From Roseateles_C aquae (GTDB taxonomy: Bacteria > Pseudomonadota > Gammaproteobacteria > Burkholderiales > Burkholderiaceae_C): a stretch of 41,412 nucleotides of DNA. Below, piece by piece: positions 8,368 through 16,068 of the stretch. Positions within the stretch are counted from its first letter, which is position 1; each line of letters opens with the position of its first letter. The stretch covers positions 1 to 41,412 of the forward strand of contig NZ_JAVXZY010000015.1 in NCBI RefSeq assembly GCF_032337115.1, in the 5' to 3' direction. The notes beneath the pieces were generated by a model. It ran no database searches. It had not been told where the DNA came from and saw only the letters and a program-made list of their open reading frames with translations. Position numbers and translations under genes: made by a program.

Positions 8368-8461
8368 GCAGACCACAGAGTCACGGAGACACAGAGGAAG
8401 TTGCATCAGAGCATCGTTCCCTTTATGAATCGCACTGCGACGTTGTGGCGCTGTGGTTTGC
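8368..8461. repeat. Dispersed CACAGAG-type inverted repeat, copy 1
   Basis: The left arm, 8368-8400, carries CACAGAGTCACGGAGAC followed by ACAGAGGAAG. An imperfect reverse complement lies at 8442-8461 (14 of 20 bases match). A second copy of the same unit, also with an inverted partner, lies at 32168-32259. This type of CACAGAG repeat is known as intergenic repeat DNA in many bacterial genomes; its function is unknown. Confidence 0.6.
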
Positions 8462-8600
8462 TCTGGCTGCTCAATACTCAACGAGCAAAGCGCGCCTGGC
8501 GAAGCCATCCAGTAGTTGGCCGCTGGGCGACCGGCGTCGGCAGAGTTGCGTTTCGGTTTGCGCCTCTCGCGCTCCGCGCTTGGCCGCGGCCGGGCGGGCG

Positions 8601-9194
8601 TCAGCGCTTTTTGGGCTTCAGCGGTGCGATGCCTTGCTGAAGCCGGCGCCATTCGTCCAGCTCGGCGGCACCGCCCGGCTTGGGCGCCGCGGCGCTGGCG
8701 GGCTTGCTGGGCGGCAACTGGGTGCTGGCCGTCGGGCGGGCCACAGCAGCCGGCGCGGGTGCCGCGCTGGGCGGGGTCAGCACCTCGCCGAGCAGGTCGA
8801 GCAGGCGGGTGCGGGCGCGCTGTGGGTGGCGGCGGTAGTAGGTCAGCACCAGGCCGACGATGAAGCGTTCGTCGTCATCCTGAGGCACGCTGGGGGTGTC
8901 GGCGCTGCTGGGCTCGGCAGCTGTGGCAGTGCCGTGCTCCTGATCCATCCAGCCCATGGGCTTGTGAAACAGCTGCTCGAACTGGCGCGCCAGCCGCTCG
9001 CCGATCTGGCGCGAACGGCTCTTGATCTGGCTCCAGTAGCTGGGCTGGATCTGCAAGCGCTCGGCAAAGCGCCGCTCCAGGCCGCGCAGGGTGGCGGCAT
9101 CGGCGTGCTTGACGGTGGCGGCGACGAACTCTTCGAACAGGCGCATCGCATTGTCCAAGCGGATCTGTGCGACGTCCCGGATAGCGGAACACAT
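8601..9194 (-). CDS. HTH-type DNA-binding protein
   Basis: A 197-residue protein. Residues about 15-85 form a helix-rich domain that includes RGLERRFAERLQIQPSYWSQ and IKSRSRQIGERLARQFE. This resembles the Cro/CI-like helix-turn-helix of phage-type repressors, where SYWSQIK would sit at the recognition helix. Residues 90-125 contain a second helical segment, and the C-terminal third is low-complexity Pro/Ala ending in a basic KPKKR tail. An internal ATG at 9146 is an alternative start, and neither start has a strong ribosome binding site. It is divergent from the secreted SRPBCC gene. The DNA-binding role is inferred. Confidence 0.65.
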   Translation of the reverse strand: MCSAIRDVAQIRLDNAMRLFEEFVAATVKHADAATLRGLERRFAERLQIQPSYWSQIKSRSRQIGERLARQFEQLFHKPMGWMDQEHGTATAAEPSSADTPSVPQDDDERFIVGLVLTYYRRHPQRARTRLLDLLGEVLTPPSAAPAPAAVARPTASTQLPPSKPASAAAPKPGGAAELDEWRRLQQGIAPLKPKKR

Positions 9195-9258
9195 CTGCGT
9201 ATGATAAAGCTTCGTTCATCGTCGACCGTCCAGGCGCCACCGCCGGCAGGAGATAAAC

Positions 9259-9894
9259 ATGGCTCTACCGTCCAGGTTCACAACGATAGCGCTTGCCCAG
9301 ACGCTGGGCTTATCGCTAGCTCTGCCGTTTGGAGCGGCGCAGGCCCAGGAGCGCAGTCTTGATAAAGAAGTGATCATCAAGGCAACGCTGGACCAGGCCT
9401 GGCAGAGCTGGACCACGCGCGAGGGCATCACCAGCTTCTTTGCGCCCGACGCGCGCATCGAGGCCCGCGTTGGCGGCGCTTTTCAGATCTACATCGACCC
9501 CGGCGCCGAGCCCGGCATGCGAGGTGCCGACGACATGCGTTTCATGGCGCTGCAGCCCAAGAAGATGCTCAGCTTCGACTGGAACGCGCCGCCCTCGCTG
9601 CCCGAGGCGCGGGCGCAGCGCAGTTTCGTCGTCGTGCGTTTCGAACCGGTTGATGCCGAGCACACCCGCGTGCGCCTGCATCACACCGGCTGGGGCGATG
9701 GCGGCGAATGGGACAAGGCCTACACCTATTTCGACCGCGCCTGGGGCTTTGTGCTGGGCAATCTGAAGACCCGATTCGATAGCGGCCCGCGCGACTGGAG
9801 CGAGTGGCTGGCACAGCTGGAGCGTGCACGCGCGGCCCAGGCTGCCGCGCGCCCCGCTGCGCCTGCGGCCAGCGCAGCGACCGCGGGCCGTTGA
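9259..9894 (+). CDS. Exported SRPBCC (AHSA1-like) domain protein
   Basis: A 211-residue protein. Residues 1-30 form a Sec signal peptide ending in AQAQ. Residues about 33-175 form an SRPBCC/START-like fold of the AHSA1 type, with KEVIIKATLDQAWQSWTT at the start, GGAFQIYI in the middle and the final helix DRAWGFVLGNLKTR. The C-terminal 25 residues are almost all Ala, Pro and Arg. SRPBCC proteins bind hydrophobic ligands, and most AHSA1-like members are cytoplasmic, so the signal peptide is unusual. A GGAG ribosome binding site precedes the ATG at 9259. Ligand and role are unknown. Confidence 0.87.
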   Translation: MALPSRFTTIALAQTLGLSLALPFGAAQAQERSLDKEVIIKATLDQAWQSWTTREGITSFFAPDARIEARVGGAFQIYIDPGAEPGMRGADDMRFMALQPKKMLSFDWNAPPSLPEARAQRSFVVVRFEPVDAEHTRVRLHHTGWGDGGEWDKAYTYFDRAWGFVLGNLKTRFDSGPRDWSEWLAQLERARAAQAAARPAAPAASAATAGR

Positions 9895-9917
9895 GCGGCG
9901 CGCTGCGCTGCCAAGCT

Positions 9918-12029
9918 TCAGTCGTCCTCGTCGCCGACCTGATGCGCCGCGACCAGCTGGGCCTGTGTATTCGGCGGCACCGCCTCGTAATGCGATAACG
10001 CTATCGTGTAGCGGCCCTGGCCGCTGGTCATCGCGTTCAGCCGGGTCTGGTAGCTGGACAGCTCGGCCAGCGGCGCCTGGCCTTGCACGGTGATGATGCC
10101 CGGCACCAGGCTGCTGGTGCCGTTGACCTGGCCGCGCCGGGCGGCCAGATCGCCGGTGATATCGCCCATCGCCGCCTCCGGCGCGGCAATCTCGATCTGC
10201 ACAATCGGTTCCAGCACCAGCGCACGGGCCTCGCGCACGGCCGCCATCAGCGCCCGCTTGCCGGCGGTGACGAAGGCGACCTCCTTGGAGTCGACCGAGT
10301 GGTGCTTGCCGTCGAACACGACGACGCGCAGATCAACCAGTGGGTAGCCGGCGATCACGCCACTGTCCAGCGCCGCACGCACGCCTTTCTCCACCGCCGG
10401 CATGAACTGGCCGGGGATGGTGCCGCCCTTGACCTCATCGCGGAACTCGAAGCCGCTGCCGCGCGGCAGCGGTTCCACACGCAGATAGACCTCGCCGAAC
10501 TGCCCGGCGCCGCCGCTCTGCTTCTTGTGCCGGTAGTGGCCCTCGGCGGCGGCCGAGATCGTCTCGCGGTAGGCCACCCGTGGCGGCTGGGTCAGCACCT
10601 CGGCCTTGTAGCTTTCGCGCAGCCGCTCCAGCATCACCCGCAGATGCAGCTCACCGAGGCCATAGACCAGGGTCTCGTTGGTCTGCGCCACATGGGTCAG
10701 CTTCAGGCAGGGGTCTTCATCGACCAGCCGGTTGAGCAGGTCCCAGAGCCGTTGTTCGTCGCCATGGCGGGCCGGAGCAATGGCCAGGCCGTGCACCGGC
10801 GTCGGAAAGTCCAGCGGCGCCAGGTGCAGGTGCTCGTCTTCCTGGGCATCGTGCAGCACGGCGTCGTAGTGGAGTTCGTCGACCTTGGCAATGGCGCAGA
10901 TGTCGCCGGGCAGGGCCTCGTCGACCTCGACATGGCTCTTGCCGCACAGCATGAACAGATGGCTGACGCGGATCGGCTTGCGCGCATGCCCAACGAAGAG
11001 CTGGCTGTTCTTGCGCAGCGTGCCCTGGTGGACCCGCATCACGCCCATCTTGCCCAGATAGGGGTCGACATTGAGCTTGAAGACCTGCGCGATCACATGG
11101 GCGGCGGCGTCGGGGCTGGCCTGCAGCGGCCGGGCGTCGGCGCCTTCGCCCTCCAGGAGCTGCTGCGGATTGGCCTCCAGCGGATTGGGCAGCAGGCGCT
11201 CGAACACCTCGAGCAGCTCGGGCACGCCGGCGCCGCTCTTGGCCGAGGTGAAGCAGACCGGAATCAGATGGCCTTCGCGCAGCGCCTGTTCCAGCGGTGC
11301 ATGCAGCTCGCTGGCGTCGACATCGCCCTCGTTCAGATAGCGTTCGACGAAGTCGCCGTCGACCTCGACCACCTGCTCGACCAGTGCCCGGTGCGCCGCC
11401 TCGACCGGGCCGAAGTCCGACTGGCCCTCGCGATTGAAGAAGCAGTCGATCACCCGGCGCCCGCCCTCGGCCGGCAGGTTCAGTGGCAGGCATTCGCGGC
11501 CGAACACGCTCTGGATCTGCGCCAGCAGCGCGGCCAGATCGATATCCGGCGCATCGATCTTGTTGATCACGATCAGCCGGGTGCGGCCGCGCGCCGCGGC
11601 CGTTTCCATCATCCGCTTGGCCATCAGCTCGATGCCGTTTTGCGCATTGAGCACCAGCACCGCGCTTTCCACCGCCTCGAGCGCGGGCAGCGACTGACCG
11701 ATGAAATCAGCGGCACCCGGGGTGTCGAGCAGATGCAGGCGCAGGCCCTGATGCTGGAACTGCAGCACCGTGGTCTGCAGCGAATGCTGCATGCGGCGCT
11801 CGAGCAGCTCGTGGTCGCTGACGGTATTGCCCTTTTCGACCGAGCCGGCCTGGCTGATCACGCCGGCCTGCAGCAGCATGGCCTCCGCCAGAGTCGTCTT
11901 GCCAGCGCCGGCGGGGCCGACCAGGGCCAGCGTGCGAATCGCTGCGATCCCTGGATGCGCCCCGACGGCGCTGCCTGGGCTGCCGGAGGCTGCGCCTCCC
12001 TCGTTCTGCGTCGATGGGTGTGCGGCCAT
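9918..12029 (-). CDS. Elongation factor G-like GTPase
   Basis: A 703-residue protein with the full EF-G domain order. The GTPase domain has P-loop GPAGAGKTTL, G3 DTPGAADF and G4 NKID, and domains II-V follow. It differs from canonical FusA: the P-loop does not match AHIDAGKTT, and the His after DTPG, which activates water for GTP hydrolysis in EF-G and EF-Tu, is Ala. It stands alone, far from rpsL-rpsG-tuf, as EF-G-like paralogues usually do. The role is uncertain; a translation-related or stress function is only inferred from the family. The ATG at 12029 has a clear AAGGAG; an upstream in-frame start at 12125 does not. Confidence 0.9.
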   Translation of the reverse strand: MAAHPSTQNEGGAASGSPGSAVGAHPGIAAIRTLALVGPAGAGKTTLAEAMLLQAGVISQAGSVEKGNTVSDHELLERRMQHSLQTTVLQFQHQGLRLHLLDTPGAADFIGQSLPALEAVESAVLVLNAQNGIELMAKRMMETAAARGRTRLIVINKIDAPDIDLAALLAQIQSVFGRECLPLNLPAEGGRRVIDCFFNREGQSDFGPVEAAHRALVEQVVEVDGDFVERYLNEGDVDASELHAPLEQALREGHLIPVCFTSAKSGAGVPELLEVFERLLPNPLEANPQQLLEGEGADARPLQASPDAAAHVIAQVFKLNVDPYLGKMGVMRVHQGTLRKNSQLFVGHARKPIRVSHLFMLCGKSHVEVDEALPGDICAIAKVDELHYDAVLHDAQEDEHLHLAPLDFPTPVHGLAIAPARHGDEQRLWDLLNRLVDEDPCLKLTHVAQTNETLVYGLGELHLRVMLERLRESYKAEVLTQPPRVAYRETISAAAEGHYRHKKQSGGAGQFGEVYLRVEPLPRGSGFEFRDEVKGGTIPGQFMPAVEKGVRAALDSGVIAGYPLVDLRVVVFDGKHHSVDSKEVAFVTAGKRALMAAVREARALVLEPIVQIEIAAPEAAMGDITGDLAARRGQVNGTSSLVPGIITVQGQAPLAELSSYQTRLNAMTSGQGRYTIALSHYEAVPPNTQAQLVAAHQVGDEDD

Positions 12030-12140
12030 GGCGTGCTCCTTGCTGTCGCTGTGCTGAGCCCAGCGTAGAGGAAGCCGGGGCCGGACACAAGGGCCCCGGC
12101 CGGCCGGGCATTGGCGCCGAGGCAACGCTTTCGTCGGAGC

Positions 12141-13436
12141 TCAGGCAGCGAATTTGGGCTGCATCAAGGCCGACTGCTGCGTGGCCGCCGTGAAGGCGTA
12201 GTCCAGCTCCGGGCGGCGGCCGTCGACGAGATCGGCCAGCGCCGCGGCCGAACCGCAGGCGTGGGTCCAGCCCAGCGTGCCATGGCCGGTGTTCAGGTAC
12301 AGATTGGCGACCGCACTCTGGCCGATATAGGGCAGGTTGGACGGCGTGGCCGGCCGCAGCCCGGTCCAGAACTGGGCGCCCTGGCCATCGGTCATCTGCG
12401 GGAACAGCTCGCGGGTGCGGCGCACGATGGCCTCGCAGCGCACCAGGTTCAGCGCCGTGTCGTAGCCGTTCAGCTCGGCCGTGCCGGCAATGCGCAGCCG
12501 GTCGCCCAGGCGCGAGAACACCAGCTTGTATTCGTCATCGGTCAGCGAGACCTGGTAGCTGTGCTGGGGCGCAATCACCGGCAGCGTGACCGAGTAGCCC
12601 TTGGCCGGATAGATGTTCAGCGAGACGCCCAGGTCGCGGGCCAGCGCGCGACTGAACGAGCCCATGCAGAGCACAAAGCGATCGGCCGCCAGGCGGCTGA
12701 CGACGCCATCGGCGTTGGCGGTGATGACGCGGCTGATGGCGCCGCCCTCGCGTTCCAGCCCGAGGATGCGGGTGTCGTAGCGAAAGCGCACGCCGGCGGC
12801 GGCGCAGCGCGCGGCCAGGGCCTGGGTGAACTTGTGCGCGTCGCCGGACTCGTCGCTGGGCGTCATGCTGCCGCCGACGATTTGCGCGCGGCATTGCGCC
12901 AGTGCCGGCTCGATGGCCACGCATTCGTCGGGCGTTTTCATATCGAGTTCGCAGCCCTGCTCGCGCATGATGCGCGCCGGCTCCTGCGCGGCCTCGTACT
13001 CGGCCTCGCTGGTGTAGAAGTGCAGGATGCCCTGCGTGCGCTGGTCGTAGTCCAGCCCCAGATCGCGGCGCAGCGCGCGCAGCTTGGCGCGGCTGTACAG
13101 CCCGAGGCTGACGATGTTGCGGATGTTGTGGGCGGTGCGGCCGGGCGTGCATTCACGCAGGAATTGCAAGCCCCAGCGCCACTGGGCGGCGTCGGCGCGC
13201 AGGCGGAACAGCAGCGGCGCGTCTTCGCGCATCAGCCACTTCAGCACCTTCAGCGGGGCGCCGGGATTGGCCCAGGGCTCGGCATGCGAGACGGAGATCT
13301 GGCCGCCATTGGCAAAGCTGGTTTCCAGCCCGGCCGCCGGCTGGCGATCGATGACGGTGACCTCGTGGCCGGCCTGACGCAGATACCAGGCGGTGCTGAT
13401 GCCGGTGACGCCGGCGCCGAGAACGATGATGTGCAT
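12141..13436 (-). CDS. dadA: DadA-like FAD-dependent D-amino acid dehydrogenase
   Basis: A 431-residue flavoprotein of the DAO/DadA family. The FAD-binding Rossmann motif VLGAGVTGIS is at residues 5-14, with ETSFANGGQISVSHAEPW about 40-57 and a C-terminal GHGTLGWTHACGSAAALADL that closes the FAD site. Family members oxidise D-amino acids, chiefly D-alanine, to keto acids and pass electrons to the respiratory chain. The ATG at 13436 has GGGAG before it. The transcript begins with a tandem glycine riboswitch (13530-13724), suggesting that glycine or a closely linked amino acid is the physiological signal and perhaps a substrate. Glycine oxidase activity is possible but not shown by the sequence. 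Confidence 0.92.
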   Translation of the reverse strand: MHIIVLGAGVTGISTAWYLRQAGHEVTVIDRQPAAGLETSFANGGQISVSHAEPWANPGAPLKVLKWLMREDAPLLFRLRADAAQWRWGLQFLRECTPGRTAHNIRNIVSLGLYSRAKLRALRRDLGLDYDQRTQGILHFYTSEAEYEAAQEPARIMREQGCELDMKTPDECVAIEPALAQCRAQIVGGSMTPSDESGDAHKFTQALAARCAAAGVRFRYDTRILGLEREGGAISRVITANADGVVSRLAADRFVLCMGSFSRALARDLGVSLNIYPAKGYSVTLPVIAPQHSYQVSLTDDEYKLVFSRLGDRLRIAGTAELNGYDTALNLVRCEAIVRRTRELFPQMTDGQGAQFWTGLRPATPSNLPYIGQSAVANLYLNTGHGTLGWTHACGSAAALADLVDGRRPELDYAFTAATQQSALMQPKFAA

Positions 13437-13502
13437 GGAGCACTCCCAAGGGTGGGTCGTGCAGGCGCATGCCTTCGCCATGGACAGACAAGCCATGAGC
13501 AA

Positions 13503-13534
13503 GGGAGAGCGTGCGCCTGACGCGCGCCGCTCCC
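13503..13534 (-). promoter_or_regulatory. Possible expression-platform hairpin of the glycine riboswitch
   Basis: On the minus strand GGGAGCG (13534-13528) can pair with CGCTCTCCC (13511-13503) with one bulged T. Its left strand overlaps the end of the aptamer's closing stem, so the two structures would exclude each other. No T tract follows, so control might act on translation or on a Rho-dependent step rather than as an intrinsic terminator. The pairing is visible; the regulatory role is inferred. Confidence 0.45.
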
Positions 13535-13724
13535 GCTGTCCTTTGTACCTGAGAGATTCAGCGACGGGCCTCCTGCCCCTCGCCTTGCTCCTTCGGCGGG
13601 TGCTGCAAAAGCTTGCGGCACCGCTCTCCAGCATTCGGCTTGTTGACGGATCCAGTACGGGGCCTGAGCGAGTATGGGAGCTTGCGCCTTCGGCGGCGGC
13701 TCGCCGGGGCGGGCCGCACTCTCC
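13530..13724 (-). promoter_or_regulatory. Tandem glycine riboswitch
   Basis: Two consecutive glycine aptamers on the minus strand. Aptamer 1 opens with GGAGAG at 13724-13719 and has the core GCCGCCGAAGGCGCAAGC, then CUCAGG and a GGAUC segment. Aptamer 2 opens with GGAGAG at 13629-13624 and has the near-consensus core GCCGAAGGAGCAAGG, CUCUCAGGUACAAAGGACAG and the closing GCGGGAG. The short linker between them is of the usual length. The element ends 93 bases before the dadA start. In known cases glycine binding turns on glycine-use genes or turns off transport genes. Confidence 0.93.
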
Positions 13725-13865
13725 TGAATCCGGCCGCCAGTGTAGCCGCAGGCCGGCGCCGCGGGGGGATGAGGCGAGATGACTTTGTGCACCAGGGGAA
13801 ATCGCGCAGGCGGGGCCGCCGCTGCAGGCGGCAAGATGCCGGCATTGGCGTGACGGGAGTGGACG

Positions 13866-14780
13866 ATGCAGCAAGGGTTTCGACGCTGGGGTGTGATGGC
13901 GGGCTTGTTGGCGGGCCTCGGCCTGTTGCTGGCGGGCGCGGTGCGCGCCGAGTGTCCGCCGGCCGGCATGGTGGCGCAGTCCGCTCCGCCCCGGGGACAG
14001 TTGCAGGCGCTGGATGCCCAAGCCCGCGAGGCGCTACAGCCCGCGGCGCTGGCGCTGCTGGACTGCCTGGCCGATCCCCGACCCGAGTTGCGCGATGAGT
14101 TCGCGTTCGAAACCCTGTCGGCCTGGCTGCGTGCCGGCCTGCTGACGCCCGCCACCCAACTGGCGCTGCGCACCGCGTTGCTGCGCAGCCTGGCCGAGCC
14201 GGCCGATGCCGGCGGCTTTCGCCAGCCCTTTGCGGCGCTGAGCCTGGCCGAACTGGCACGTGCCGACCGGCTGGCGCCGGTGCAGGATGCTGCGCAGCGC
14301 GAGGCCTTGCTGGACGCCGCCACGCGCTATCTGGCCGGCGTCAACGATCGGCGCGGCTTCACGCCCGCCGAGGGCTGGCGGCACGGTGTCGCCCACGGCG
14401 CCGATCTGCTCTACCAGCTGAGCATGAACCCGGCGCTGACGCCTGCACAGCAGCGCCAGATCCTGCGCGCGCTGCAAAGCCAGGTGCTGGGCGGAGGCAC
14501 GGAGTTCTACCGTTATGGCGAAGGTCAGCGCCTGGCCGCGCCGGCGCTGCATGCCTTGCTGCGCAGCGAGCTCGACGCGCAGGCTTGGGCCGACTGGCTG
14601 GATCAGACGCTGGCACCACTGCGCAGCCCGGCCGCGTTGGACGAGCCACGGCTGCTGCTGATGCACAACGCCCGCGAGTTCCTCTGGCCGCTCTATGTGG
14701 CGCTGGCCGAGCAGCCGGACGTTGAGCGCCGCAACACGCTGATCGCACCGGTGCGGCGCTGGCTCAAGCAGCTGCGCTGA
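13866..14780 (+). CDS. Exported DUF2785 protein
   Basis: A 304-residue protein with a signal peptide (about 1-27, ending VRAE), then a helix-repeat-like domain. The LALLDCLADPRPELRDEFAFETLSAW region and EGWRHGVAHGADLLYQL are, as I recall, the hallmarks of the DUF2785 family. Function is unknown. The His-rich GWRHGVAHGAD segment could bind a metal, but that is a guess. GGGAG precedes the ATG at 13866. It is divergent from the dadA transcript, and its promoter must lie near the riboswitch start. Confidence 0.8.
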   Translation: MQQGFRRWGVMAGLLAGLGLLLAGAVRAECPPAGMVAQSAPPRGQLQALDAQAREALQPAALALLDCLADPRPELRDEFAFETLSAWLRAGLLTPATQLALRTALLRSLAEPADAGGFRQPFAALSLAELARADRLAPVQDAAQREALLDAATRYLAGVNDRRGFTPAEGWRHGVAHGADLLYQLSMNPALTPAQQRQILRALQSQVLGGGTEFYRYGEGQRLAAPALHALLRSELDAQAWADWLDQTLAPLRSPAALDEPRLLLMHNAREFLWPLYVALAEQPDVERRNTLIAPVRRWLKQLR

Positions 14781-14908
14781 GCGGCAGCAGGGTCTTGTAG
14801 AAACCCGTGCGCCGTGCGCGGCCGGAATTTATTTCTGCGCCGCTGAATCCTTTTGGAATTTTGCTCACTCTATGTCTGTGTCAGCCACTTTCAGACAGGA
14901 TTCTCACC

Positions 14909-15121
14909 ATGTTCTTCATCAAGCGTAATCTGCCCATTTGGGAACGCGTGCTGCGTATTGCCGCCGGTGCGGCCATCGGTGCCGCCATGTTCAAGGGCGC
15001 ACTCAGCCCCGGCCTGACGAGCTATGGGGCTCTGGCCGCCGCCGCCACTTTGGTGCTGACCGCCTTTGTCGGCTTCTGCCCGGCCTGCGCCATGCTTGGC
15101 CGGCGCTACTTGGAGAAGTGA
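14909..15121 (+). CDS. DUF2892 (YgaP-type) inner-membrane protein
   Basis: A 70-residue protein with two membrane segments (about 13-30 and 37-57) and the DUF2892 pattern: NLPIWERVLRIAAGAAIG at the start and VGFCPACAMLGRR at the end, the CPAC pair being typical. Such domains occur alone or fused to rhodanese domains. AGGA precedes the ATG at 14909. The ECF sigma gene starts five bases after its stop, so they form an operon. The 128-base gap upstream holds two GGAATTT sequences 31 bp apart (14824 and 14855), a weak hint of an ECF-type promoter; I could not match a clean -10 box. Confidence 0.88.
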   Translation: MFFIKRNLPIWERVLRIAAGAAIGAAMFKGALSPGLTSYGALAAAATLVLTAFVGFCPACAMLGRRYLEK

Positions 15122-15125
15122 AGCC

Positions 15126-15689
15126 ATGATCCGCGCCGAAACGCAATTGATCGAGGCCGCCACGCGCGGCGAGTCCGGCGCGGTGCAGCGCTTGCTCAGC
15201 GTTTGTCAGCCCGACCTGAAGCGCTTCGCGCGGCGCACTTGCGCAAGCACCGAGGACGCCGAAGACGCGGTGCAGATCGCGCTTTGGCAGCTCTATCGCA
15301 AGATCGGCGCGCTGCGCACCGTGGCGACGTTCGCGACCTGGATGTTTCGCATCGTCGAGCGCGAGTGCTACCGCCTGCTGCGCCTGCGCAGCAAGGCCGA
15401 AGACCTGGACGAATTGGCGCCGCAAGACATGCCTCAGGCGCCGGAGTTGCCGACCGATCTGCGTATGGACCTGGTGCGTGCCATGGAGCGTCTGACGCCG
15501 CCGTACCGCGAGGTGCTGATCTTGCGCGATGTGCATGAACTGACGGCGCCTGAGGTGGCCGCGCAACTCGGGCTCAGCCTGGAGGCGGTGAAAAGCCGCT
15601 TGCACCGAGCTCGTGCCCAGGTCCGCGAACAGCTGCTGGCCAGCGGCTATTGGCTCAAGGACGGCGTACCAGAGTCCGTGGAGCCATGA
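15126..15689 (+). CDS. ECF-type RNA polymerase sigma factor
   Basis: A 187-residue sigma-70 family protein with only regions 2 and 4. Region 2 (about 25-90) includes DAEDAVQIALWQLYRKI and TWMFRIVERECYRLLR. Region 4 (about 120-170) includes LTPPYREVLILRDVHELT and GLSLEAVKSRLHRARAQVRE. It directs RNA polymerase to a small regulon. The upstream partner is a two-helix DUF2892 membrane protein. No recognisable anti-sigma factor follows, only a 35-codon ORF overlapping the stop. GGAG sits before the ATG at 15126. An upstream in-frame start inside the preceding gene is less likely. Confidence 0.92.
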   Translation: MIRAETQLIEAATRGESGAVQRLLSVCQPDLKRFARRTCASTEDAEDAVQIALWQLYRKIGALRTVATFATWMFRIVERECYRLLRLRSKAEDLDELAPQDMPQAPELPTDLRMDLVRAMERLTPPYREVLILRDVHELTAPEVAAQLGLSLEAVKSRLHRARAQVREQLLASGYWLKDGVPESVEP

Positions 15690-15793
15690 GCCCTCCAAGG
15701 ATCAGCGTTGAAGAAACCCGTTTCCTTGCACAAATCCGAGACACCCTTCAGCAGGGACTCTTCGATGCAAACGTCAAGATTGAAGGCCGGTGA
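15686..15793 (+). CDS. Possible 35-residue ORF coupled to the sigma factor
   Basis: The ATG overlaps the sigma-factor stop as ATGA, and the frame runs 35 codons (MSPPRISVEETRFLAQ onward) before TGA. Such overlap usually marks a real coupled gene, often the anti-sigma factor, but this peptide is too short and has no membrane or zinc motif. It may be the truncated start of a former partner gene, since the next few hundred bases hold no gene and then a mobile-element-like insertion. Confidence 0.35.
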   Translation: MSPPRISVEETRFLAQIRDTLQQGLFDANVKIEGR

Positions 15794-16068
15794 GAGTCCT
15801 AGCGTGTGCGCCTCACCTTGGAGTCACCATGATGCCCGTGAAAGGCTAGGTGCTTGCTGTGCTGGCTTGCCGTGAGATGCCGCAGTGCTTTGACGACGGC
15901 CTGGCCGTGCGGGTGAGCGAGGCGCCAGAGCATCCTGAATTCGCGCAGGTGGGCCGTGGCGGCTTGCTGGCGTTGGTCGGGCAGTTGAACGCGGGCAATT
16001 GAACGCGGGCGCGATTTTCTTGGAGACCTGCGCAAAAAGATGAACCCTTTTGCACCCGCTGTGCCTCT
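15794..16068. other. Stretch without a recognisable gene
   Basis: About 275 bases with short frames only. A six-codon frame at about 15828 has a good ribosome binding site (TTGGAG) but stops at once, as a decayed gene might. A tandem repeat, TTGAACGCGGGC twice within 15987-16011, lies near the right end. I see no protein family in any frame. It could be remnant sequence of a gene that once followed the sigma factor. Confidence 0.45.

Larger units (their letters stand above)
7864..8600. other. Gene-poor intergenic stretch
   Basis: About 740 bases without a convincing gene. Short open frames on both strands lack ribosome binding sites and family resemblance. The stretch holds an AT-rich block with two palindromes (8202-8262), a dispersed CACAGAG-type repeat (8368-8461) and otherwise GC-rich sequence. 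The promoter of the small-gene run starting at 7863 presumably lies at its left end. Confidence 0.6.

Noticed and set aside
8343..9362. Long plus-strand frame opposite the HTH gene
   Set aside because: It starts in the repeat and runs antisense through the HTH gene with Arg/Gly/Ala-rich composition typical of a shadow frame in GC-rich DNA.
10083..12068. 661-codon plus-strand frame opposite the EF-G-like gene
   Set aside because: It is antisense to a clear EF-G-like gene and has low-complexity Gln/His/Arg composition; no domain is visible.
12111..13520. 469-codon plus-strand frame opposite dadA
   Set aside because: Antisense shadow of dadA; no domain, start signal or neighbour support.
14824..14878. 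ECF-type promoter upstream of the DUF2892/sigma pair
   Set aside because: Two GGAATTT sequences are visible, but no -10 element at 16-17 bp spacing could be matched, so it is not listed as a promoter.
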